DNA of 64,000 nt from Galaxea fascicularis. Its lineage: Eukaryota > Cnidaria > Anthozoa > Scleractinia > Euphylliidae. Positions within the stretch are counted from its first letter, which is position 1. Each line of letters opens with the position of its first letter. Both the position numbers and the translations under genes were made by a program. This document shows positions 14,601 through 29,600 of this stretch, piece after piece. A model generated the notes under the pieces. The model was given only the letters and a program-made list of their open reading frames with translations. It searched no databases and was not told the DNA's origin. The DNA is taken from the NCBI GenBank assembly GCA_948470475.1, contig OX419336.1, positions 10,210,630 through 10,274,629 of the forward strand, in the 5' to 3' direction.

Positions 14601-17600
14601 ATGTGCCTCGTGAGGCCAGCTTGGTTCCAGACTCCATCGAAGAGACCATCACACCGCAAGTCCGTACAACAGCTGCCACTGAGATCCGTTACCTAGGAGA
14701 CAGGCCCTTAGAGTTTGAATCCTTATATCACGCTCCTCTCATTCAGATCGGCAGCTTAGATTTAGACGGAACAGATGGCCTCGTAGACTATCCAGAAGTT
14801 GACAAACCCATGCCATCTTACACTGACAGTGCTCGTGATTCTGAAGAACGTATTTCCGAGCCAGAACTCGTTTCAGAGCAAAGAAACCTTGACTCTGTCA
14901 TGGATGACATCGACAGACGTATTCAAGATCTTCATGATTTCGACGATGAAGAGGTCGACAGACTTCGCACAGATACCAACGATCCTGAAGTCTTTGATTC
15001 CGACGATGATGTGGACCTCCCTCCCCTCCCTGAGTCTTCTCCACCACCCCTCCCATCTGAACCTCCACCGGATTTCCCTGATGGCTCCCCTCCAGTACTC
15101 GACCACGGAATCGAGGTTCTACTGAGAAGCGAGTCTTCGCCACCAAGGGACGCGGCTACACTGCGGGCGTCATCTCGTGCGCGTTCACACTCGCAGAATA
15201 AACCTCCTTCTGAGCAGTCACAGCCATCCTCTCGGATGGACTCACCGCTGACTGTGGAGGAACCTACACTGGTGTTGGAATCAGAGCCAACTGAGTTGGG
15301 CGGGATTTTACCAAAGCCTTCACTACCAGGCACTTCGTCCTTCAAGAGGCCCCCTGGGGTTGGACCTACAAAGGTCCCTCCTCAGGTCCTCCCCAAACCC
15401 CAAAGGCCATTACTGCAAATGCGTCTGGCAGGAGAGTTGCGGAAACCGTTGGTCTCCTATGAAAGTACATATAGGGCGCCTTCACTGACGTCGCAGTGGT
15501 CACGTGACGAGGAAGACGGAGTGATTCCCCCGCGGGGAATTGTTTTCAACCGCGCTTCTTCGATTAATCGCGGCGAGATCGACGCACTTAATGAGAAAGT
15601 TGAGTTCTTGGAGAGACAGTTGAAGGTAAGATTTGTCCAGCTACTGTTCCCCTGCTTTGCACTACATAACTTCATTATACCTACAGTTTACATCTTAGTG
15701 CACTCCTTTTGTTACGTTTTACGATTTAGACTTTAAGACTTTCGGGATTGGTCGAAATACGTCGCGTTTTGCAATATGCCTCTAGGTAAAGTATAGTGTA
15801 TCAGGTAATATTTTCCAACGGTTATTTGCGTGTTTTCGAGCTGAACTCGTCCCATTACGTTGAAAAAGAATGTTTAAGGAATTAAAGAACGTTTTTCTGT
15901 TATTATAGAGAGATATGTCAAAGATTACACGATAATGAAATTCATTATCCTTGTGATAGACACTAATTCAAACGTGAAGCGTACGGTTCTCATGTCTACG
16001 GCTCCTAGATTGGATATAATTCCAGAGTTATTAAATAAAGGGATAAAACATCGAATTCCGAGCTAAACAACATGAAAGAATCGGACATCTTTAGTAAGTT
16101 TGCAGTGGAAATTGAAGCGGCCAGTTACTTGGTTACAGTGAACTTTAACGCGCGTTGTTACGTAGAAGGCCTCAGTCGAATATTCAGGTTGCCGCTGTTG
16201 AAAAAGGATGTAAATGAGACTGATGTTTTGGAGGAGGAGGATGCGAGGGATTGTCTAAAAGACGAGAACGAAAGTGAATTAAATAGCAAAGGATGTCTGC
16301 AAGTATTGGTAGGATGTTTGCCAGAAAACTACGATTGTTCCATCAGTACAATAGAAATTGAACAATCGGAGTTACATGTTAGGGAATGTGACTTTTTGGA
16401 TGCAGCTAATAGGCCATTGCCTCCTCTTCAAAGCGAGTCTAAGTGCGAAGTTTTTGTGATGATAATTAGTTCTACTTTACATATGAATGAAAACTAATTT
16501 TCATAACAAAAACTTCGCACTTAGACTCGCTTTGAAGAAGAGGCAGACATGAACTCGGAAATGGCCTATTCTATTGAAGACGATAGCGCGAATGAATTGG
16601 TTAATGCAAGAAGTCTGCAATTATCGGCAGCTTGTTTGCCAGAAAACTGTGAAATCTAATGAAAAGTTTGCAGAAAATATCCAGTGTCCCATTTGCGTAA
16701 TAGAAATTGAGCAACCAGACAAACAAACAGTAAGTGATTTAAAGGGGCTGCGTCCTCAATTTCACTGACCACAATGGTTTGTCTGGGTTAATTGAAGCCG
16801 AAGCATAACGTTCCGTTTACTACGAAAGGAACTGCACCTGTCTACAGAAACCATAAACCCTTCAAGCCCTAAGATCAAAATTTAAATTCTCATTTGTTTC
16901 CCCTTCACATTTCCTATAGAAGTAGTGGGGAGAAATTGTTAAAATATCAAGCAAAGTCATCTTGTGTGATCTCGCACATGTATCTCAGAACTTCAGTCAG
17001 CGAATTTTGTACTATTTTAATTGAAATAAGACCATCCCTTTTGTAGTATTACTGTTGTATGTGGACGTATAGTCTTCTATTACTGTTTCTTTATGTTGTT
17101 CATATGCCGATTGCCTTGCAGAACAAAGAAAATGTTATCCGCTCCATGAAGGTAAAGTTGCTGTTTTACTGTGAAATATATTGTGCCTTATATCCTCGCC
17201 CTTTTTACAAGCACTCTGTATTTTTGTACTTCTTACTCTTTCCTCTTAACTTTCTCCAGACCGAAGCTAGTGAATTGGAAGCTAAATCGTTGGTACGTAT
17301 GGTTTTTACATTCTTTCATGCTTAAAAGTGAATCTGCCGAGTTTGTCAACACGTTAGCACGGAATCTAGGCGCTTTTCAGTGGTCCGTATTTTGTCACAA
17401 ACTTAAGGCTGGTTTTCACGAGTACATAAACACAAGCATAAGCACAAGCCGAAACATAAGAAGGAGAAATCCATGTATTTGTCTTTTGCTGTTTTCACTA
17501 GTAACGCGCCCGGCATAAGCATAAGGGTCTGCAGAAAAACCAACAGTTCTGGTTTTCTTATGCTTATCCTATTGAGCGCTTTACTAGTGGAAATAGCATA

Positions 17601-20600
17601 AGACAAACAAGTGGGTTCGTTTTTCTTATGTTTCTGCTTCTGCTTATGTATATTTCGCTGCTGTTTTTACTTGCTTGTGCTTATGCTAGTGAAAGCTAGC
17701 CTTTAGTGGTCAAATACAAACATGTTTCTTGACTTGAGCGCATATTCTGACTTTATACAATGGCCAAGAGTGTAAGGTTTATCTTGATGCCACTTACCTG
17801 TCTGATCTGTGGTCTTGAATTTACCAACAAGCTTTCACTGAACGGTCGAAAAGTTGACGTTTTCTTCGAAGTACCTGTTCACCCACTAAAGGACAAGAAA
17901 CCCAGAAGCGTTGTCACAAAAATGTAGTCTCTAACATTTTGCCAACACTTTCTTCCCTTTAATAGCTTGAACGGAAAGAGCGTGAATTAAAAATTCTGGT
18001 AAGTAACTATTGACTTTCTCCAGTTCTCTTCTGTCCCCTATGAGCTTTTATGCGTAGAGTATTTTCTCTCATTCAGGATTGCAGAACAATCATTTTTTCA
18101 ATCGTTCAACCAAGGGTATTATCATCTGATATACACCAACAAGCCCAATGTTTTCTTTAATTTGTCAGATTTACATAAGGCATAGTTTGCCCCGATAAAT
18201 ACAGAATAAAACTGAGAATGGTTGTCTCTGAGTAATGGATGCCGGCAGTTGAAGTTTTCTAGTTTACTTGATTTAATTTTGATGTGGTCAGGTTGAAAAA
18301 ATAATGATTTGTAAAAAAAGAACTTCGTACCTTGGTTCGTTCTTGTTAACAAAATTGCAACTGTGCTTTTCAGCGAAAGGGACGGGAAATTTGGTTATAA
18401 AAATCAACAATTTGAACCAGTTTCAAGGCTGATCCGTCTTGTATTTTTTCCCCTTCAGGATGAAGACGTATCATTCTTGAAGAAGGAGGTTAGTTGGAGC
18501 AAATTGCTTTTCAGTTTGCTGCGCTTTCGCATGTTTCTGGTCTACGTTTTGTGGTGTTGTCCTAGCATAACTGTTAAGCAATTTTTTTTTTCACAGAATC
18601 AGAAGAAAGAGAGAGAACTGCTCACCAAGGTATATACGTTTTGCTTTTAACTTGAACAGCTTTCAATTGAGTGCTGAGAACTAAAACCAAAACAATGACT
18701 CCAGCCAATCACAACCGACCTAAACAGTGCAACTAGCCAATCGAAATCCAAGCATTTACACCTAACCGGCTCAAAGCGCGGGAAAATGTGCGCGTGTAAG
18801 ACGCGATTGGTTTTGGGTTTTATTGGTTGAGAAGGAGGCGCGAATTTTGTTTCCCAATCACAGGGCGAAGAAATACAAAACCAAAGCAAACACAAGTTAC
18901 TTTCGATGTTCAATTGAAAGCCGCTTTAGTAGCGAACAGGTGCGGCACTCAATTTGTTGCTCGAAAGAACAGACTTTTTGGCTAGACGGGAGAAAACTGG
19001 TTTCAACGTGTTCTTTATGGTATTTTGCAGATCGGAGAAATGAATAAAAAGAATTATGAGGTAAGCTTTTGTTTCCTTGGCGATTTTTTTTTTATGCCAC
19101 AATAGATATTTCGGTTTATTAGGGTGGGGTGGGTTGAGGACTTTTTTCCTTTTAAAGTACCGCCCTCCTGTCCTACGGTATTGCTGTTACTGGGACATGA
19201 GGTTGGAGTGGATTTTGTGGAAGGGACGAGTTTTTGCTGAACAGACGTAAGACCAATATAGCTGCCTAGTTTGTTTATTTTTATCATTATTGTTTGCAAG
19301 ATTGAACAATGGAAAGCCGAAGCCAAGAACTCGGAAAGACAAAGGGAAAGAATGGAGGCAGCTTACATGAACTTACAGGTACGAAGAACCAAGGTAAAAG
19401 TTTGTTACCAAACTTCAGTGTTGCATCTTTCTAGCATGGCAAGGTTTGTTGTGAAAACCACCAAAGAAAACCCTTCATTGAAATTTTCGTTCCTCTGGAT
19501 TGCGTGACGAATAGGGCGTGGTAAAAAGTGCGTGTGGCGCTCGTATTGGACCTTTTTCAGAAATGTTTGTCTTGGCCACTATATTTGCGTTCACAACTGC
19601 GTGGATGCGTGCCAAATTCTTTTAATTTTAAAAACAGGGAGCTTAAGTGACGACGACGGCGGCGACGACAAGGAAAGCGTCAATGATTTCAAAATATAAC
19701 TTCTCGTTTTTGTAACTCTTTCGCGACTATTCCAATTTGTTTGTTGTGCAAAATGCTGGCGGGTTGTCCAGAGTCTCAATTACTGTGAACAGGGTTAGAG
19801 CAAAGAAAAGGGAAAAAAATTGCCGTCATGCGCTCACGTTCTCGAGAAAACCTTCACGTTGTTGTTTTCAGAGGACGGCAAAGACATCTACAAAATGTAA
19901 AACGCACGTGCAGAGCGATTGTCAGTTTTGCTCATTAAGCCTAAACCTATTGTTTTGTGGAGTTGTCGTCGCCGTTTGCTTAAGCTCCCGAATATCTACC
20001 CCCCCCCCCCCCCCCCCAATATCTCCGTCACTTGCAAGCCTCAAACGTCCTCCAGATTGTGGGATTATACCCCGCCCCGCCCCCTTCTTGCAGTCGCTGC
20101 ACACACTTCTGAATGTTCTTCAGAATATGGTTTTGTTATTTCTCTCAGAATCAAAAGAAGAATCTTGAAGGCGCTGAGCTCAAACTGGCTGAGTTACAAA
20201 CAAAGTACAGTGGAATAGAAAAGCAGAACTTCGAGTTAAGCGAGAAGGTGACACTAGATTCCAATTTTTGTTGCTGTGTTTAGTGCGTTAATACGAATGA
20301 AACGAGGAAAATTTATATATATGTGAACTCTTTGTCCTATAGGTTAAAAAGTTGGAAAGGACGGAGAGGGAATTTAGGAAGCTGGAGCATAATATTGAAC
20401 TCTTACAGGTATTAGTTCTAATTATACAATGGACGGTGTAAGCCTTGAGTTTTAAATGGTCTTAAACGACCAGTTTGCGATTAAATTATAGATGCCCGAA
20501 TAACGTATTAAGTCAAAAATAATAATAATAATAATAAAAAAGAATTGTACATATAAGGTCAATGCGTCTGTACTTTGATATTGCACGGAGGCTTTCAAAG

Positions 20601-23600
20601 CGTTGTAACATCTAATATGCTCGATGTGCCTAAAATATATAAAGCTCCCTTGCTATCATTTTGTTTTTCTTTCTCATCGTTTTGCCTCCGAAACACAAAA
20701 AGGAACCATTTAATAAACCATGTAATATTGTGTATTGGTGGATAGTACTTAGCTTACGTAGGAGCACTTGTAATTTGTATTACTCTGAAAAGCTAGAAAG
20801 GATTTTGGAAGCAAAGAAAACTACAAACACATGGTTCATTTTGTTGAAAATCTCCTGCACCAGTTGGGGACACCAGGCGTGCGTCTCTCGAAACCCGCGA
20901 AACCTTTTCGGGCCTATTTCGGGTGCCATAATTCCTTCGTATCGTGAAAACGAAGACATTTCCAGGCTTGAAATTTTGCAAGAAAGTTGCCCTTTCCTAT
21001 CTTGAAGTCATAGTAAAAGACCAGCTTTTTAGAATAAGGGGATCGCAGTTTTAGAAATGGCTTTTCGGGCCCGAAAAGTTTTCGGGAGTTTCGAGAAACG
21101 GGCTCCAGGGCCGAGTTGCTCGAAGCATGGTTAGTGCTAACCTTTGATTAAGTTATATTAAAACTTATAGGTTGCCATGGTAACTAATCCGGGTTAGTGC
21201 TGAGCACGCTTCGAGCAACTTTAATTGACCGCCAAAACGTAAATATCACCATGACCGAGCCCCTTTAGCCCGGTTTTTGTAACACTAAGCATCCAAGAGT
21301 TTTCTATTTTCTACTCACCCTGAACAATGGGAGTGGCCATAATCCCGCACAAATTATGTTCAGTAAATCTGTCACTGATTTAACTGCAAGGAAAGCTGAG
21401 GAAGACCGCAAAACTTCTGAAACCATGGGAAGAGTAATGGATAGGGTCGTCAGATACCTTCCCCTGCCCCATTTGTTTTTCAACTCTCATTCTTTTTTTA
21501 TGTTTGTTTTTATTCCAGGCTCAAGTGCAGGAAATGGACATAGTAGAGCAGGATCGAAACAATTTGGTGGAAAAAATGAAGATCATAGAGAACCAGAGGG
21601 ATGATCTGTTGAGAAAAGGCCGAGTAGTGGAATCTGAGAGAAACGATTTCCTGCGAAACAACAAGCTTATGGAGATGCAGAAAGATGACTTGGAAAGCAG
21701 ATGCGCCATGTTACAGAAGACAAATGCTACTTTGATTTCTAGAGTAAGGAAAATGTTCTTTTTGTCGTGCTTTGCTTGGTTGTTTTTTATAATGATGAAC
21801 TGTTTTAGCATGTCTCTCGATAGCAAAGATTTCCAATTAGCTTTTAGAGCGACCTTTCTAGATGGCACTCAGTTTTTAAATGCAATTAAAAAACTAGGTG
21901 CCTTGATTTCAAGACTGTGCACTGGGCCACACAGAGACTTAAAATCAAGGCAAGCTGAATAAAGATAACAACATCTAGTGATAATGCGCATGCGTTCTAA
22001 TAATACACGCATGTGTTTTTGCCTTGTCATATGTTTGCGCTTTCGACGTCCTCTTTAAGATTTCCGTTTTGAATGCGAACGCATACTGTAATTTGGTCAT
22101 TTTGTTGCTTTTTGTTTCCTTTCCTGTCGTACGCGTGGATCCGTCCACGAACTGCGTCTCTCTCCAGTCCCACCTCCACTTGCACAGTCGCTCCAGACCT
22201 TTCGTTTAAAGATCGCGCGCATTCCTTGACAGACCGTCGCACAAAAAAATGTGAATGTTTGCAGTCTCACGACGTTTTTCTCGTTGTTTTGTTTTGCGTT
22301 TAGTTGGCGGAACTTGAGCGTGAAACTAAAGAAGCCCAAACTAAGATGCACGATAGTCAACATGAGCGAAACTTCCTTCAAGTGCAGCTTGACAAGATGG
22401 AAGCTGAGAAGAACGAGATGCAGAAGAGGTTGGCAATAACATCGCAGGAGCGAAACTCATTGGAGAATGAGGTGGCCGAGCTACAGGACCTAAACAGGTG
22501 ATAATGAGGCCTGATCATTTAAACAATTAAAGGGGCTCTGTCGTGGGAGTTTTGCTGTTTCTGGGCTAAAACTACACAGAAATGCTACTTGATGATCTTT
22601 ATTCATGCCGAAACATTGTTTGTAATGTAGGAGAAAGACATCAATCGATTTAAAAAGTCATCCATAGTACATTTTTGGCCATGGGTCCAAGATGACGTCT
22701 GAGAATTTGAAAGATTTGGGCGAAATTTTTTGAAAATGCAATCCATTTCCATCCTTGCCACCCACAACAGAAGAGGACAGTATTTAGTCTCATTACAGTA
22801 ACACAGTTTTTGTAAATAAACTGCTTTATTACTTTTGGGTTTTCCTTGATTTTAAGGTATCTACATGCGATGTAACAGGAGCGAGTTGTCAACCACAGCT
22901 GAAAACACCAAACATAAATTCAATGAACAGTAGCCTGTATGTCTCGTATAAGGATATCCATTGTAACGAATAGTTTGCTTTTTGTCGCGTGCTCGGTCTG
23001 AGCTTCAGCAAAGGCTTCACTAAAAAGATCAACTGAATTCTTTAACTCCCAGAAGTGACTATCACATAACTTCTCCAAATAGAATAAGTAAATTGTCCAC
23101 CAGACAGGTGATCAGAAAAGACAAACTTATCCGCCAAAGGATGTCGTCTTGATGTAACCCTAATTCTCCTAACTAATGTAGAAGGAACTGTATAGCAGCT
23201 ACAAAGGAGAATTAATAATCAGATCTTGGGAGTTATGAAGTGAAGAGGAAATCTTATTTGAAGCTGTCTACGCCAACTTAGTGTTATTGTAAAATCATTT
23301 GCAGGGATCACATTAAACTGGAAGACGGCTTCCATACACTAAGAATCAAGGTGAGCATTTTGCCAATAAATGAGGTACTATTGAAGTGTGAAGAATAACG
23401 TGATCTTATTTTAGTTTGTGCGTGGTTTGAAGTTTTAAAAGCAAAAAAGCCATGGAAAGTGTACCATTCCTTTCTGGACATAATTGTCACTGTTGATCAT
23501 CTCTTCACAGCTAGCGGAAACAACTCGAGAAAAAGATGAAGCTGAGATGCAGATACCAACTCTTAAGGTAAACATTCTGTTTGCTGTCCGTGTCTGTCTG

Positions 23601-26600
23601 TCTCTGTCTGTCTGTCTGCCAATCAGTGTGTCTGTGTCTGCTGGTCTGTCTGTCTGTCTGTCTGTCAGCCAGCCACCCAGACGCAGTCAATTAGTCTCTC
23701 TGTCTCCTTCATCTATGGGGCATGGTGAGAGTTTCTACCGTGTCATCCGCGCCCTTTTTGATTCATTGTTCTCATATCCTGGCAATGGTCTTAAGTCTCA
23801 ATCGGTTAAGTTAGATGTGAAAGGTTCACCTCTCCCTGACTGCACTGCCCTTTGAACTATCGCTGCATTTTTCATGCAGTGCTGCGTAAAAATGCCCACT
23901 GTATTTTTCTTCTAGGAAAATCATCAGTTTCCTTTTCCTTGCACGTTTTTTTTCCCTCGATGCTTCCTCACTTCGAGATTCTTATGCAGCCTCATTTTGG
24001 CTATTTAGAAGTTGAGCGAGGTTTTAGTTTGTCACATTTGAGTGACGACTACTCTGAGTTCCTATTGCGTCTAACTCGGCCGTCCTTCTCCTGTCCCTGA
24101 GAAGTACCCTTAACAGTGATCAATGCTTTATTTCTCCTTATAGTAACACTGCTCAACCAAGGTTGTGAGAAAAAAGGAAGTGATCAACAAGTAACATAGG
24201 TCTTGATTGTTTAACAAATTCTCCTCATCATTACCATAGAAAATGTACAAAGAACAGTATGGAGAAAATACATGCTGATACTAGGATTTAAAGGGTTAAT
24301 TATCTAAAAAGTTTTTGTCTCTCAATTTCAGGCCAAGATCGCGTTACTTAGAAAAGCTTGCAAAACGAAGGATGAGGAAATAGATAAACTTAGTGACGAA
24401 ATCCGAGATTTGCGCCACGCCATCGCTGAGTCGGCCATGGATGACTTGTCAAAGATCCTAACCTCCGGATACTCGCCGGAAAACTTCGTGAAGCTGTCGG
24501 CGCAGAGGGAGCAAGAGCGACAGATAGCGAAACGAGATCCGGAGGTTTGTGAAACGTCTTCAGATGCAGTTAGGAATAAAAGTGCCCATTCCTTTAGTTT
24601 TCTATTTTCATATGACTTCAGATATATGACGGAATTTCTTGTGTTTGGTGAAAACTAAGATTAGGGGACGCTTCGTGCTGCCCATCAAAAGATAATTAGA
24701 TTTCTTCTTCTAATCATAGTGTATTTCTTGGCATAAATTATCTACTCTAACAGTTTTTGTGATCTTTGCATACAACAAAATTGTTTCCGGCTGACCTAGT
24801 GTGTTCTGATCTATCGGAAGTCAAATAAGTGGCAATACATGTACGTTTTTTCGTTTTTTCTCTTGCGATAAGCAGCTGATTATACCGTTCAGTTACTCAA
24901 AACTAAAATAAACCCACCGTTATTCCTTATTTATCCTGGTTCTAGTATCACGTCGCCAAGGAGACAATTAAAATCTCTTTTGTCTTCACCCTTAGGACTT
25001 AGTAGAGGAAAGATTAAAGAGCAAACTTGGCAAACAATCTCATAGCCGCTTCCCCAAGGTCAGTAGGACTAAAACAGTTGTTTGTTTTGTTCCGATCTTT
25101 GACCAGGTTATTCTTGGTTTTTTTAAACGCTTTCTTTGTCACAGTACTTGGTTTATATATTCGCTTGTTGTTTCTGTTTAAAATTTTCTGTATTTTCCAG
25201 TTTCCAAATTTCAGTTTCAATCGTGAAGAAATTTCCACTTGCAATGAACATTTTTGTCTCCTTCGCAGCCGTTTTTTGGGTTGCGTGACACCCCAAAAAA
25301 GGGCTCCGAAGGAGACTATGAACTTTGTCAAGAAGGAGCAAAAGTGATAACAAAAACATAACATCGTCCAGAGATTCTTGACGGTTGCTCATGCGCTTCT
25401 AAACGTTTTCCTTAATTGTGGCTCAAAGAAAATGGAATCACCCGCATTGACGAATTGAAGCCCTTCTCCTAGGAATCCAACAACTGATACAATTTCGTTC
25501 TCTTTTAGCGCCTCTTTGTACCTTCGTCTCCAGGCACGAAAAAAGCCAAGCGCTACGTCGTGTTGTTCGATTACGACCCCAATAAGTCACCGGCCTCTGA
25601 ACACCCTGAACTGGAGCTCAAGCTGAAAGAAGGAGACTTGCTCACGGTATTCGGTGACATGGACTTGAATGGGTATTTTGAGGCAGAGCTGAATGGCGTG
25701 CGAGGCCTGGTTCCTAGTTTGTATGTGGATGAGGTAGAAGATGATAATGACTCCGAGCGAGAGATTGAGGCGCTTCTGACGTCGCACGAAGACCCAACGA
25801 AAGAGGCCAAAAGAGGCAATGATCTCCCGGTAAGGGATATAATTGACGTGGGATTTTTGTGTTCAGAGTTTTAATCACTTGCAAGATCTTGCCTGCCATT
25901 TTCACAACAAATTTTCACATTAAAACGAAGGGTTTAGGAACAGAAATACAAAATTGTTTCCCGTGTTTCACAGGGTGTAGTGTAATGTTTAATTTTAATG
26001 ATTCACATGTTTTGTTTAATAAGATGTTACGACGTCTTCTTCAGTCGCAAGTATCTATATGTCGGTCACGTGATCGTGAACCGCCTCCTTTCATGAGTTT
26101 GAATCCTGTCTTAGGCTTTTTTCGGCAACCTTACAAGTTGCATATTTAACAACAATGGTTTTTCATTATGCAATGTTACGCGCTTCTATATTTGCTTTCT
26201 TCGGCAATCACAGCGCACACTCAGTAAGGATACATAACGAAACGAACCTTTAAACTCGGTGCTTTCGTGTTTTCACAGTTGCAAAGGGAAGCCATCACCA
26301 ATGGCCACATTACACAATCAACGGGCACTTCTTCCGTTGGGTCAAAGCCACGTCGATACGTGGTGGCTCTTCATGATTACAATCCTTTGCATTCTGGGGC
26401 CCCTGGACGACAACCTCACGAGCAGCTGTCATTTAAAAAAGGTGACGTCATGACATCCCACGGAGACGTGGACGTGAAAGGCTTTTATCGTGTTGACCTG
26501 AATGGTAAGGGTTACTCCTTGCTCAGAAGCAATGTATCCTAGTGGCAAAGAGTGCGAGTGATTTTGAAAAATTGTTGGCTGATCGCACCGTGGGACGTCC

Positions 26601-29600
26601 CGCCAAAAGTGTTCAATAGAAAGTCGGGCCGTACAGGCCAGACTGTAAATGTAGATGTTGTGGTTTAATTTTATCCTTGGTTTAAACCTTTGTTTGTAAC
26701 TTACTACCATACATTACCATACCCTCAAACAAAGGAATAAAACAAAGGAAAAAAATTTAAACCAAGGATAATAATGAATCACGACACAGACACTTGACAC
26801 TAGATGCGCGCCGAGGTCTTGAATCGTGACTCATAACTGGGTTGGATCATTAAATGGAATCAGTTGAGATTCCAGTCGTAACATGTTTTGGCGTTGTGTT
26901 GTAGGTCAAACCGGATTTGTTCCAGGTCACCTGGTAGAGGAAGTTTCTTCATCTCCGCTCCTTCAGCCCGTAAGTATTAACAGTACCGTTTGCAGTCTTG
27001 TTACGGATAATTTTGCAATTCATTTAAACACTTTTCGTTCTTCCATAGGGTTTGCACGGGTCCTGAAAATTCTAAAAAGTACTTGAATTTAATCTAGCAT
27101 TTTCCAGGACTTGATAAGCCCTTGAAAATGGTAGAAGGTCCTGGAAAATCCTGGAAATCTGCAAACCAAAGTAATAGAGCTTTCTTGAGACACATTTGGG
27201 AGCAGCCAAATGGGAAAATCCAATAACTCAAAAATATTTCATGTCCATTGTGGGGCGTGGAGTAAAACTTTCTGAAGCGTGGAAAAGTCCTGGAATTTTG
27301 TGCCTGAAAAAGTGGTCTTAGTTGGCCTTTTTCAACTTGGTTTATACTTTCCCATCCTGGGTTTTTTTCTTTTTTTGCTTTTTGTCACTCTCTAGTCTGG
27401 AAGCAAAGCTCCCGAACAGATTTTAGGAATGCTGGACAACATTGCTCAAGCTCGGGTACAGCCGGAAGGTAAGTTAAGACATACGATGAATGATCGGGGC
27501 ATTATTTCAACGGCACCAAATTTACTGATTTTTTGCTGAATCTCGGAGAATTTGTTCTAAGCATTGTAACTTTGAAAAACAGGGCTGTGCTCTACCCGCG
27601 CCTGGTCGCCCCTGGCAACTTACTTTTGCCTTTGGACGACCAGGAAATATTCATTTTTGCACCACACTTATATGCAGGGCGCCCGGGTTTTCAAAAGTTT
27701 AGAGATTTTGGGCTCCCAACTACTTTTCGTAGGGCACAGCCTTGAGCAAACGTGGAAATTATATCTCGTTAAATTGTTAAGTAATTAAATTGATATTAAA
27801 ATTAAGTAGGTGACCTGGTATTAAACTCAAGTCTACCAAACATCATTACCCTCCTCAACAGACGTACTCTCAACTCCTGCTGTTGCCGCGAATGTCCACC
27901 CACCGCCTGTTGAAGGTAATGTCACTTCGCCTCGTCACGTGCGCCCTTTGCCTAGCGTGGGCTTAACAAGATTCAAACCATCACCGGAAGTAGCGAATTT
28001 AGGTCCTTCACCCAGAGCGGGGACTGCGCCTGTAAGCTCAATACAGTCTCCTCAGCGGCCCATCCCGTCTGTGGTGACAGAGAAACCAGTGACGGCACCT
28101 TTAAAGCCCTCGCCTTCAAGACAGACTGCGCCTGTGAGTTCAAATAAATCTCGCTTTTCTAAGAAAGGTATGTAACGCTGTGCTTTCGAGCTCCTTCTGC
28201 TCATTGGAAGCCCTTTGTACCATAAATGATGGGGTTAGGTTTTTAAGAAATTGTGGTGTTTCTATTCCAAGAGTTAATTTGATGAATGATAATCGTTCCT
28301 TATGATTTCACCCAAGAAATGTTTTGATGTTGTGATTATAGCTCTTTCACAGCCGTCCATGTTTAAAGTTTAGCGGAAAGAAAACTGAAATGACTTAAGG
28401 ATGATCGAATACTTTCTATTTCCTTAGCTCGCCCCAGTCCGCCAGGGCTTTTTCGAGTACTTCGACCGGTAAACCACGATGCTGTGTTGCTGGCCTGGAC
28501 GCTACCGGAAATGGACGAGTTTGGGAGAAGCAATGGTCTTCCTGTTAAGGGATACAAGGCAAGTAACAGCTTGAACTGCTATGATTTGAGGGATGTTATA
28601 TTTGGTTTGTGTTCATTGTCAGCTGATAGTGGTGTTGTTTTCTTTCTGACCTTCCCCAGATCTATGCGAATGGTGAGATCAAACTGGACGTGCGAAGCCC
28701 TTACATGGCAAAGGTAAGGAAACTGATAGTATTCTGGGAACTCTGAAGATTTTCCGAATTTGTGCCTTTGGCCATTTTGGAATCTTTCTAAAAAGGTTGT
28801 TATCAAGTCAATTTTTTTCCTTTCGTCTAAAACCAAACTTCTGGAAATTAAGTATCCGAACGTTTCAATCAGTTAAAGGATATAAAGTCTGGAGAAAATC
28901 TACACACCCTTCGCTGCTTTGTGTCTGTTAGTTTTTTTAGGATATTTCACTGAACTTGGTAACTGTTCGGGTTTTGGCCGTCTTGCTCTTCATATTGGTT
29001 GCACTATTCCGCACTTGAAAAATTTCAGGCTTTGTGTAACACGCCCCTTCTTTGATTTTTGTTTTACTATAATAGGCTTTAGTGGAAGATCTTGAACTCC
29101 GTTTCCCCATCAAATTCAGCATCAAAACTGTGGCTGAAAATGGCAGCTCCTCTGAGAACGTGTTGACTACGTTTAATGACACAATCAAAGAAGGTTTAAT
29201 GGTAAGTAAATAACACCTGATACAAGAAAATTTATGATCTAAGAGTAATGACTGCTCAACAAATACCACTCATGCCAAGTTGAACTCAAATAGAGCCGCA
29301 CTTTAAACCTGTAACGTGTGCCGGTAATCATTGATGAACACACAACGTGCGAAGTACTGTAATAACTCGAACATATTGAATCCTCTTCCTGTCTCAAGCC
29401 AATATCTTGGTTATTATCAAAATTTGACTTAAATGATTAAGAAGGCTTTCTTGGCGCGCTTTTTCTAGCTGCTTGAGTTCCCAACAATAATTTGTACATG
29501 GAGCAGTTCCTTATGGTATGACATAAACAAGAAAGTTTATTTCTTTTTTGTTTTCCCTTTTTACAGGATTTACGTCGAGATTCGTTTGAGGTAATGTCTC

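Noticed and set aside
14873..15345. Several minus-strand and +2 ORFs of 77-137 codons
   Set aside because: Shadows of the 363-codon acidic/proline-rich RIMBP exon; the Ser/Gly-rich content is the complement of its coding repeats.
21391..21432. Possible RIMBP coiled-coil exon (KAEEDRKTSETMGR)
   Set aside because: The peptide fits, but no acceptor gives the phase required after the exon ending at 20408, so I left it out of the gene model.
23586..23855. ORF rich in Ser/Val/Cys/Leu after the exon at 23511
   Set aside because: Read-through of the (TCTG)n microsatellite in an intron.
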